Positions 1 through 5,324 of a DNA stretch of 5,399 nucleotides are shown here, piece by piece. The first letter of the stretch is position 1. Each line of letters begins with the position of its first letter. The notes beneath the pieces were generated by a model, which made no database searches, had not been told where the DNA came from, and saw nothing but the letters and a program-made list of their open reading frames with translations. The DNA is from Pseudomonadota bacterium. GTDB taxonomy: Bacteria; Pseudomonadota; Gammaproteobacteria; Burkholderiales; Burkholderiaceae_B. The stretch spans positions 1 to 5,399 of the forward strand of contig JAEWJD010000228.1 in the NCBI GenBank assembly GCA_023386765.1. The letters run 5' to 3'. A program made the translations under genes and the position numbers.

Positions 1-619
1 TGACGGAGCTGGCCGTAGACATGGCATAACCCTGTACATCATACAACGTTGTCACCTTTTCCCAGCGAATGTCCCCACCAGGTCCCGGAGTTTCACGCAC
101 GAAAACCCGCTTGAGCTCGCGCGGGCCCTGTCTTTCCCAGAGCGCATGGGGCATGGCGGTGCCGGGCGCGAGCAGGTTATTCCAGCCAGTGAGCGTGCTG
201 CTGTCGCGGTAGAAGGAGCGTAGATAGGTGTACAGGTAGTCACTGCCGCTGGCCCCGCCGGAGGTGGATTTGGCGCGTGCGATGACGGACAGATCCGGTG
301 GTGCGATGCCGAACCACTTGCGGGCTTCTTCGGGCGTCATGGCGATGCGCATGGGGTCGCTGGTGCTTTCGCCCGTGAACAGCAGGTTGTCCCGGATCTG
401 CTGTTCGCTCAGGCCCAGTTCCTGCAGCGTGTTGTAACGCACCGCCTGGGCGCTGTGGCAGCTCAGGCAGTAGTTGATGAACAGCTTGGCGCCGTTCTGC
501 AGCGCGGGCAGGTCGTGCGACGAACGCGGCGCGCGTTCCGGCGTCATGGCGGGTCCGGCCGCCAGCGTGCCGGCACAGGCCAGCAGCAAGGTCAGCGCGG
601 CGATCAGTGTCTTGATCAT
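1..619 (-). CDS. petC: Cytochrome c1 of the bc1 complex, 3' end cut off by the window
   Basis: Membrane-anchored c-type cytochrome that passes electrons from the Rieske protein to soluble cytochrome c on the periplasmic side. The first 206 residues are visible. A hydrophobic signal peptide covers about residues 3-20, with a likely cleavage near Ala20/Ala21. The single haem-attachment motif CLSCH is at 51-55 (Cys51, Cys54, ligand His55). The stretch APPDLSVIARAK at 106-117 is typical of cytochrome c1, and Met156 in GTAMPHALW is the likely sixth haem ligand. The C-terminal membrane anchor expected in the family lies beyond the window. The start at 619 is supported by AAAGGA (626-631, minus strand) six bases upstream. 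It is the last of three co-directional genes, 28 bp after petB. The codons nearest the window edge are less GC-rich than the rest. Identification is firm. Confidence 0.95.
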   Translation of the reverse strand, partial: MIKTLIAALTLLLACAGTLAAGPAMTPERAPRSSHDLPALQNGAKLFINYCLSCHSAQAVRYNTLQELGLSEQQIRDNLLFTGESTSDPMRIAMTPEEARKWFGIAPPDLSVIARAKSTSGGASGSDYLYTYLRSFYRDSSTLTGWNNLLAPGTAMPHALWERQGPRELKRVFVRETPGPGGDIRWEKVTTLYDVQGYAMSTASSV

Positions 620-647
620 GCAGGATCCTTTCGGGCGTCCGGGGCGC

Positions 648-2039
648 TCAAGGGCGCCGGAAGGTCAGGCGCTCTGGCACCGGCTTGCAGCGGCCCAGCC
701 GGCTCCAGACCGGCATGAGCAGGAAAAAGCCCAGGTAGACCAAGGTGCCGGCCTGGGCGGCCAGGTGCGTGGCCGGGGTCGGCGGCCGGGTTCCCAGATA
801 GCCCAGCATCAGGAAATCCACGATGAACAGCGCATAGACCGCCTTGTGCCAGCCGGGCCGGTAGCGGATGGATTTCACGGGCGAGCGATCCAGCCATGGC
901 AGAAAGAACAGGACGCCGACGGCACCGCCCATGGTCATGACGCCCCAGAATTTGGCGTCTTCGGTGCGCAGCAGCACGGCCAGGACCAGGAACAGGGCGG
1001 CGCCGATGAGCCGGGCCCGCAGGCTGCGTCGCCGCGTCAGCAGCCAGCTGAGGGCGGCCAGCAGCGCGGCTGCGGCCAGCACCCAGGTGAAGCCGTCCGT
1101 GGCCGCACGCAGCATGGCGTAGAACGGTGTGAAGTACCACACGGGGGCAATGTGCTCGGGCGTTTGCAGCGGGTCGGCCGGTACGAAGTTGTTGTACTCC
1201 AGGAAGTAGCCGCCCATTTCGGGTGCAAAGAACACGATGGCTGCGAACACGACCAGGAAGACTGCCACGCCCAGCAGGTCGTGCACGGTGTAGAAGGGAT
1301 GGAAGGGCACGGTATCGAGCGGCCGCCCGTGGCGGTCACGCGGGCCCTCGCGCACTTCGATGCCATCGGGGTTGCCCGAGCCCACCTGGCGCAACGCCAC
1401 CAGATGGGCAGCCACCAGGGCGATGAGCACCAGCGGGATCGCGATGACATGGAAGGCGAAGAAGCGGGTCAGGGTGGCGTCTGAGACGACGTAGCCGCCG
1501 CGTATCCAGAGCGCCAGATCGGGGCCGATGTAGGGAATGGCAGAGAACAGATTCACGATGGCCTGCGCGCCCCAGTAAGACATCTGGCCCCATGGCAGCA
1601 GATAGCCGAAAAAGGCTTCGGCCATCAGGCACAGGAAGAGCGCCATCCCCAGAATCCAGACCAGCTCGCGGGGCTGGCGATAGGATCCGTAGAACAGGCC
1701 GCGCAGCATGTGCAGATAGATCACCACGAAGAACAACGAGGCGCCGGTGGAGTGCAGGTAGCGCATCAGCCAGCCCCAGGGAACTTCGCGCATGATGTAT
1801 TCGATCGAGGCGAAGGCCTGCGCGGCGTCCGGCTTGTAATGCATCACAAGGAAAATACCGCTGACGATCTGAATGACGAAGATCAGCAACGCCAGCGAGC
1901 CGAACAAGTACCAAAGGTTGAAGTTTTTGGGGACGTAGTATTCCGTGAAATGCGCCTTCCAGGTGGAGGTCACGGGGAAACGCCGGTCCAGCCAGGCCAG
2001 CAGGCCAGCGGCGGATTCCTCGGGTTTTTCACCAGCCAT
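648..2039 (-). CDS. petB: Cytochrome b, full-length fused subunit of the bc1 complex
   Basis: Integral membrane subunit that oxidises ubiquinol at the Qo site and reduces quinone at the Qi site through haems bL and bH. The protein has 463 residues. Four haem-ligand histidines are visible: His96 and His110 in helix B, His197 and His212 in helix D. The second pair has 14 intervening residues. I count about ten hydrophobic segments (near 43-66, 92-117, 124-148, 192-216, 252-275, 317-335, 341-358, 364-384, 396-416, 425-446) against eight in the classical subunit; the extra pair follows the Qo motif. That motif reads PVWY (299-302), not PEWY. Both the b6-like and subunit IV-like halves are in one chain. 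A strong Shine-Dalgarno AAGGAG (2048-2053) lies eight bases before the start. It sits 44 bp after petA and 28 bp before petC, so is clearly co-transcribed. Confidence 0.97.
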   Translation of the reverse strand: MAGEKPEESAAGLLAWLDRRFPVTSTWKAHFTEYYVPKNFNLWYLFGSLALLIFVIQIVSGIFLVMHYKPDAAQAFASIEYIMREVPWGWLMRYLHSTGASLFFVVIYLHMLRGLFYGSYRQPRELVWILGMALFLCLMAEAFFGYLLPWGQMSYWGAQAIVNLFSAIPYIGPDLALWIRGGYVVSDATLTRFFAFHVIAIPLVLIALVAAHLVALRQVGSGNPDGIEVREGPRDRHGRPLDTVPFHPFYTVHDLLGVAVFLVVFAAIVFFAPEMGGYFLEYNNFVPADPLQTPEHIAPVWYFTPFYAMLRAATDGFTWVLAAAALLAALSWLLTRRRSLRARLIGAALFLVLAVLLRTEDAKFWGVMTMGGAVGVLFFLPWLDRSPVKSIRYRPGWHKAVYALFIVDFLMLGYLGTRPPTPATHLAAQAGTLVYLGFFLLMPVWSRLGRCKPVPERLTFRRP

Positions 2040-2061
2040 TCACGGGGCTCCTTCTTGATGC

Positions 2062-2078
2062 CGGGTGACGCGCACCCG
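2062..2078. repeat. Small intercistronic hairpin between petA and petB
   Basis: A perfect 6-bp inverted repeat, CGGGTG and CACCCG, has a 5-base spacer and lies wholly in the 44-bp petA-petB gap. It sits between the petA stop codon and the petB Shine-Dalgarno. No T-run follows in the operon direction, so it is not a canonical terminator. It could protect the upstream mRNA end or tune relative expression, or be chance in GC-rich DNA. Confidence 0.35.
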
Positions 2079-2083
2079 CGGGC

Positions 2084-2725
2084 TCAGGCCTGGCTGTCGT
2101 CGTCGACGCCCACGATGATGCGGGAGTCGCTGAGATAGCGGTACGGCGGGATTTCCAAGTTGTCGGGCGCGGGCTTGTCTTTGTAGACCCGCCCGGCCAG
2201 ATCGAAGGTCGAGCCATGGCAGGGGCACAGAAAGCCGCCTGCCCAGCTATCGGGCATGCCGGCGGCGTCGCCGGGCTCGAATTGCGGCCGGGGCACGCAC
2301 CCCAGGTGTGTGCAGATGCCCACGCACACGAAGAGATCCGGCTCGCGCGAGCGGTACTCGTTGCGGGCATAGTCGGGGGTGTAGCCCGGGCGCCTGGATC
2401 CCGGGTCGGCCAGCAGGGCGTTCTGGGAGGACAGACCGGCCAGTTGGGCCTCGCTACGGCGCAGGATCCATACCGGTTTGCCGCGCCATTCGACGGTTCG
2501 CATCTGGCCCGCAGTGAGGTCGGTGATGTCGACCTCGACGGGTTCGGCGGCTGCGCGGGCACGTGCCGAAGGGCCGAGCGAGCGGACCAGCGGCACGGCC
2601 ACCGCTGCCCCGGCAATGCCGCCCAGGGCGCAGGCCGTGGTTATCCAGAAGCGTCGTGAAGGATCGGGAGGAAGCTTGGGATCCACGGCGCCGTCGTCAT
2701 CGAGCATCGGGGTGTCCTGGCTCAT
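2084..2725 (-). CDS. petA: Rieske [2Fe-2S] iron-sulfur subunit of the bc1 complex
   Basis: Accepts the first electron from ubiquinol at the Qo site and carries it to cytochrome c1 by movement of its soluble head. The protein has 213 residues. The N-terminus has a twin-arginine-type motif (Ser23-Arg24-Arg25-Phe26-Trp27) followed by a hydrophobic segment of about 28-49. In this family that segment acts as an uncleaved anchor exported through Tat. The cluster-binding motifs are CTHLGC (138-143) and CPCHGS (167-172): Cys138, His140, Cys167 and His170 bind the cluster and Cys143/Cys169 form the disulfide. The residue two after Ser172 is Phe174, where mitochondrial and Rhodobacter proteins have Tyr. 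The start at 2725 is supported by AAGGA (2732-2736, minus strand) six bases upstream. It is the first gene of petABC, divergent from mscL. Confidence 0.97.
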   Translation of the reverse strand: MSQDTPMLDDDGAVDPKLPPDPSRRFWITTACALGGIAGAAVAVPLVRSLGPSARARAAAEPVEVDITDLTAGQMRTVEWRGKPVWILRRSEAQLAGLSSQNALLADPGSRRPGYTPDYARNEYRSREPDLFVCVGICTHLGCVPRPQFEPGDAAGMPDSWAGGFLCPCHGSTFDLAGRVYKDKPAPDNLEIPPYRYLSDSRIIVGVDDDSQA

Positions 2726-2740
2726 TTCCTGTCCTTGTGG

Positions 2741-2782
2741 GTCCGCTGAGCTTGTTTTAGGATCAGTCCTGCGATGGCGGAC
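2741..2782. repeat. Inverted repeat in the petA leader
   Basis: GTCCGC (2741-2746) and GCGGAC (2777-2782) are perfect 6-base complements 30 bases apart. Nested inside are AGGA (2759-2762) and TCCT (2767-2770), which could form a second 4-bp stem. On the petA side the outer arm ends a few bases before the Shine-Dalgarno, so folding of a petA leader transcript could affect ribosome access. The stems are short and the loop is long, so support is weak. Confidence 0.2.
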
Positions 2783-2815
2783 AGCGGGAAAAAAGGTCGT
2801 CGCGTCGTCGCTGCG

Positions 2816-2822
2816 TATTATA
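2816..2822. promoter_or_regulatory. Possible shared -10 element for divergent petABC and mscL
   Basis: The 145-bp region between petA and mscL contains TATTATA. Read on the minus strand, 2822-2817 is a perfect sigma-70 -10 hexamer (TATAAT) facing petABC, which would give a leader of about 85 nt. Read on the plus strand, 2816-2821 is TATTAT (5 of 6) facing mscL, with a leader of about 43 nt. No good -35 hexamer is seen at 16-18 bp on either strand, so the call rests on the -10 match and on position in an AT-richer patch of otherwise GC-rich DNA. Confidence 0.35.
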
Positions 2823-2870
2823 GTCCTGCCTCACTTTACTACTGCCCCGTTATTCGGGAAGGGAATACAC

Positions 2871-3323
2871 ATGAGCAATGGCAAGGGTTTTCTGCAAGAG
2901 TTCCGTGACTTTGCGGTCAAGGGCAACGCTGTCGATCTGGCCGTCGGTGTCATCATCGGCGCGGCGTTCGGCAAGATCGTCGACTCCATCGTCAAAGACC
3001 TGGTCATGCCCGTGGTGAACTTCGTCCTGGGCGGTTCGGTCGATTTCACCAACAAGTTCATCGTGTTGTCCATGCCGGAGGGCTACACCGGGCCGCAGAC
3101 CTATGCCGACCTGAATCAGGCCGGTGCCGTGCTGCTGGCATGGGGGAACTTCGTCACCATCCTGATTAACTTCGTCCTGTTGGCCTTCATCATTTTCTGG
3201 ATGGTGAAGTTGGTCAACAAGGCCCGTCAGCAGCCTGAGCCGGAAGTGGCACCCGCCGAGCCGGCGCCCACGCCGGAAGACATCGTGTTGCTGCGCGAGA
3301 TCCGCGACTCGCTCAAGAAGTAA
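2871..3323 (+). CDS. mscL: Large-conductance mechanosensitive channel MscL
   Basis: Homopentameric inner-membrane channel that opens under membrane tension and releases solutes during hypo-osmotic shock. The protein has 150 residues (E. coli MscL has 136). The N-terminal helix FRDFAVKGNAVDLAVGVIIG runs into TM1 (about 17-45), with the expected gate residues Leu23 and Val27 by alignment to E. coli Leu19 and Val23. A periplasmic loop spans about 55-84, TM2 about 85-113, then a Pro/Glu/Ala linker and the conserved cytoplasmic helix (LLREIRDSLKK at 140-150). The same frame stays open well upstream, but the family N-terminus begins at 2871, preceded by GGGAAGGGAA (2856-2865) at good spacing. It is a single-gene unit, divergent from petABC and convergent with the NIF3-family gene 22 bp away. 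Confidence 0.97.
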   Translation: MSNGKGFLQEFRDFAVKGNAVDLAVGVIIGAAFGKIVDSIVKDLVMPVVNFVLGGSVDFTNKFIVLSMPEGYTGPQTYADLNQAGAVLLAWGNFVTILINFVLLAFIIFWMVKLVNKARQQPEPEVAPAEPAPTPEDIVLLREIRDSLKK

Positions 3324-3345
3324 GCGAGCCGCGCAGGTGGTGGCT

Positions 3346-4122
3346 TCAGATCGGGTTGTCGATGTCGATGAATTCGACCTTGATGCCGAACTCGGCGGCC
3401 ACCGCTTCGCCCAGTGCCTGCACGCCGTAGCGCTCGGTGGCATGATGGCCGGCGGCAATGAAGCCCACCCCGGTTTCACGTGCCAGATGCGCATTGGGTT
3501 CCGAGGCTTCGCCCGTGATGTACACGGTGGCACCGGCCTCGACCGCCTCCTGCATCATGTTCTGGGCGCCACCGGTGCACCAGGCGACCCGGCCCACCGG
3601 CGCCTGGGCGTCGCCGACCCACAGCGCCTGGCGCTGCAGCCGCTGCGAGACCTGTTCGGCGAACTGGCCCAGCGTGGCGGCCCCGGGCGCTTCACCCAGC
3701 CAGATCAGGCCATCCCGTCCACAGGTCAGCGGCACGCCCTCCGCATCGCGCATCGGTTGCAGGCCCAGCACCCGCGCCAGTTGCGCGTTGTTGCCCAGCG
3801 TCGGATGCGCGTCCAGCGGCAGGTGATACCCGATCAGGTTCAGGTCATGGGCCAGCGTGAGCGCCAGGCGCCGGCGGCGCGGGCCCAGCACGCGCGGGTC
3901 CTCGTTGCGCCAGAACCAGCCGTGGTGCACCAGCACGGTGTCTGCGCCTCGCTCGATGGCGGCGCGCAGCAAGGCTTCGGAGGCCGTCACTCCGGTGATA
4001 ATGTGGCGGATCTCGGGCTTGCCCTCGACCTGCAGGCCGTTGGGTGCGTAGTCCCGATAGCGCGCTGTTTGCAGCGTGCTATCGAGCCAGGCTGTTAGCC
4101 TGCGGACGTCGACAGTATTCAT
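3346..4122 (-). CDS. NIF3/YbgI-family dinuclear metal-centre protein
   Basis: Member of the NIF3/DUF34 family, often annotated as 'GTP cyclohydrolase 1 type 2 homolog'; the true reaction is not settled and I do not assign one. The protein has 258 residues, close to E. coli YbgI (about 247). The metal-binding residues of the family are all visible: His66-His67 in VHHGWFW, Asp104 in HLPLDAH (100-106), and His226 plus Glu230 in GHHATERYG (225-233). PNGLQVEG (27-34) is another family signature. No signal peptide or membrane segment is seen, so it is probably cytoplasmic and, by family, a hexameric ring. Its ATG lies only 18 bp from that of the divergent protease gene. The Shine-Dalgarno is weak (GGGA about five to six bases upstream). 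It converges on mscL across 22 bp with no clear terminator. Confidence 0.93.
   Translation of the reverse strand: MNTVDVRRLTAWLDSTLQTARYRDYAPNGLQVEGKPEIRHIITGVTASEALLRAAIERGADTVLVHHGWFWRNEDPRVLGPRRRRLALTLAHDLNLIGYHLPLDAHPTLGNNAQLARVLGLQPMRDAEGVPLTCGRDGLIWLGEAPGAATLGQFAEQVSQRLQRQALWVGDAQAPVGRVAWCTGGAQNMMQEAVEAGATVYITGEASEPNAHLARETGVGFIAAGHHATERYGVQALGEAVAAEFGIKVEFIDIDNPI
4055..4084. repeat. Near-perfect 12-bp inverted repeat upstream of the protease gene
   Basis: The arms are CGATAGCGCGCT (4055-4066) and AGCGTGCTATCG (4073-4084), with a 6-base spacer GTTTGC. Eleven of twelve positions pair, and the exception is a G-U wobble in plus-strand RNA but an A-C mismatch in minus-strand RNA. The element lies inside codons 13-23 of the NIF3-family gene and ends 56 bp before the protease start. 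It could be an operator for a dimeric regulator or a leader hairpin of the protease mRNA. No T-run follows. Confidence 0.5.
4088..4102. repeat. Perfect 6-bp hairpin next to the larger inverted repeat
   Basis: CAGGCT (4088-4093), a GTT loop and AGCCTG (4097-4102) form a perfect 6-bp stem three bases after the larger inverted repeat. It lies in the 5' coding end of the NIF3-family gene and 38 bp before the protease start. On its own it would be unremarkable; its interest is the tandem arrangement. Confidence 0.4.
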
Positions 4123-4140
4123 GTTTATCCCGTAAAGAAA

Positions 4141-5265
4141 ATGCGTCGCCTTTGGCTGATCTTTGCCCAGGCTGTCACGGTTTGCCTGGCCATTTTATTC
4201 ATCGTGACCACGCTGCGCCCCGACTGGGTCCGGTTGGGCGGGCCTCCGCCTGCGCCGGCCGTGGGCGTGAGCAGCTATGCCCCGGCAGTGGCGCAGGCGG
4301 CGCCTTCAGTGGTCAATGTCTATACCACCAAACATATCAACGTGCCCCTGCTGCCCCTGCCCGATGACCCGGCACTGAGGCAGTTCCTGGGCCAGATTCC
4401 GGGATTCTCCCGGCGTCAGGCCAGCACCAACCTGGGTTCGGGCGTGATCGCCGATGGGCGCGGCTATGTGCTGACCAACTATCACGTGATCGAGGCCGCC
4501 GACGCCATCGAAGTGGCGTTGTTCGATGGCCGGCAGGTCAGCGCCAAGGTGGTGGGCGATGATCCGGAAACCGATCTGGCCGTGCTGAAGCTGCCTGACG
4601 ACATGGCGCGGCTGCCTGTGGCCGAGGCCACGCCGCTGCCGGCCCTGCGGGTGGGTGATGTGGTGCTGGCCATCGGCAATCCGTTCGGCGTGGGTCAGAC
4701 CACCACCCAGGGCATCGTGTCGGCCCTGGGCCGCAACGGGCTGGGGATCAACGCCTACGAGAATTTCATCCAGACCGATGCCGCCATCAATCCCGGCAAT
4801 TCCGGGGGGGCGCTGATCGATACCCAGGGTCGCCTGGTGGGCATCAATACGGCCATTTACTCGCGTACCGGGGGATCGCTGGGCATCGGCTTCGCCATCC
4901 CCATCGATAGCGCGCGCCGCGTGATGCAGGACATCATCGAGCATGGCGCGGTGCGCCGTGGCTGGTTGGGCATCGAGCCCCAGGATCTCACCCCGGAGCT
5001 GGCGCGCGCGTTTCGCCTGGCGCCCCATGCCGATGGCGTGATCGTCGCCGGTGTGCTGCGTGGCGGGCCGGCCGACAAGTCCGGCCTGCGGATCGGGGAT
5101 ATCGTGCAGCGTTTCGATGGCCGTCCGGTGCGTGACACGATGCTGCTGCTGCGCTGGATCGCGGCGGCCACGCCGGGGCAGGTCGTGACCCTGCAGGTGC
5201 TGCGCGCCGGCGCCCAGCGCGAAATCCCGGTCACCATGGGGCTGCGCCCCACCCGGCCGCGCTGA
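4141..5265 (+). CDS. DegS-like HtrA family serine protease, membrane-anchored, one PDZ domain
   Basis: Trypsin-like serine protease of the HtrA/Deg family, expected to act in the periplasm in protein quality control or envelope-stress signalling. The protein has 374 residues. An uncleaved N-terminal anchor covers about 4-25, with no obvious signal-peptidase site. The protease domain (about 46-262) has the triad His115 (TNYHVIE), Asp145 (ETDLAVLKL) and Ser221 (GNSGGAL). One PDZ domain follows (about 270-368, with RRGWLGIEP and SGLRIGDIVQRFDGRPV). One PDZ and an N-terminal anchor match the DegS layout (E. coli DegS 355 residues) better than DegP or DegQ, which have two PDZ domains and cleaved signals. 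Cleavage of an anti-sigma factor is not shown here, so no gene symbol is given. The Shine-Dalgarno is poor (AAAGA), and the 5' control region must overlap the divergent NIF3-family gene. Confidence 0.93.
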   Translation: MRRLWLIFAQAVTVCLAILFIVTTLRPDWVRLGGPPPAPAVGVSSYAPAVAQAAPSVVNVYTTKHINVPLLPLPDDPALRQFLGQIPGFSRRQASTNLGSGVIADGRGYVLTNYHVIEAADAIEVALFDGRQVSAKVVGDDPETDLAVLKLPDDMARLPVAEATPLPALRVGDVVLAIGNPFGVGQTTTQGIVSALGRNGLGINAYENFIQTDAAINPGNSGGALIDTQGRLVGINTAIYSRTGGSLGIGFAIPIDSARRVMQDIIEHGAVRRGWLGIEPQDLTPELARAFRLAPHADGVIVAGVLRGGPADKSGLRIGDIVQRFDGRPVRDTMLLLRWIAAATPGQVVTLQVLRAGAQREIPVTMGLRPTRPR

Positions 5266-5320
5266 TGCGCCGGCCCTGACGACAACGCCAGGCAATGCCT
5301 GGCGTGGTGTCGTCGGCGCA
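5266..5320. terminator. Long imperfect hairpin between convergent genes, probable bidirectional terminator
   Basis: The hairpin begins on the base after the protease stop codon and ends four bases before the stop codon of the opposing gene. Outer stem: TGCGCC (5266-5271) with GGCGCA (5315-5320). Middle stem: GACGACA (5278-5284) with TGTCGTC (5308-5314). Inner stem: ACGCCAGGCA (5285-5294) with TGCCTGGCGT (5296-5305). A 6-base bulge and a 2-base bulge separate them, giving 23 possible pairs. Neither strand has a T-run after it, so it is not a textbook intrinsic terminator; it may be an mRNA-stabilising end or work with Rho. Confidence 0.55.
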
Positions 5321-5324
5321 GCGC

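Noticed and set aside
474..1484. Long plus-strand open frame opposite petB
   Set aside because: It runs antisense through cytochrome b, has low-complexity Gln/Gly/His/Arg-rich content and no family features. It is explained by GC-rich codon bias of petB.
2796..2811. Tandem 8-bp repeat GTCGTCGC x2
   Set aside because: Only two copies in GC-rich DNA; a simple-sequence effect, with no sign of a functional array.
2765..2829. Direct repeat AGTCCTGC at 2765-2772 and 2822-2829, a possible regulator site
   Set aside because: Two 8-base matches in a 145-bp region are expected by chance fairly often, and there is no symmetry or promoter-linked spacing to support them.
2478..2870. Upstream in-frame extension of mscL, overlapping petA
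   Set aside because: The MscL family N-terminus starts at 2871 with a good Shine-Dalgarno. The extension is antisense to petA and has no MscL similarity.
3324..3345. Terminator in the 22-bp mscL / NIF3-family convergent gap
   Set aside because: Only a 4-bp AGCC/GGCT pairing and no T-run on either strand, so no terminator can be supported.
2850..3533. Minus-strand open frame across mscL and the end of the NIF3-family gene
   Set aside because: It is antisense to a clear mscL and out of frame with the NIF3-family protein, with biased Asp/Gly/His-rich composition.
4306..5295. Long minus-strand open frame opposite the protease gene
   Set aside because: The His/Gly/Gln-rich translation with no recognisable domain is the usual antisense shadow of a GC-rich gene; the plus-strand frame has an intact catalytic triad and PDZ domain.
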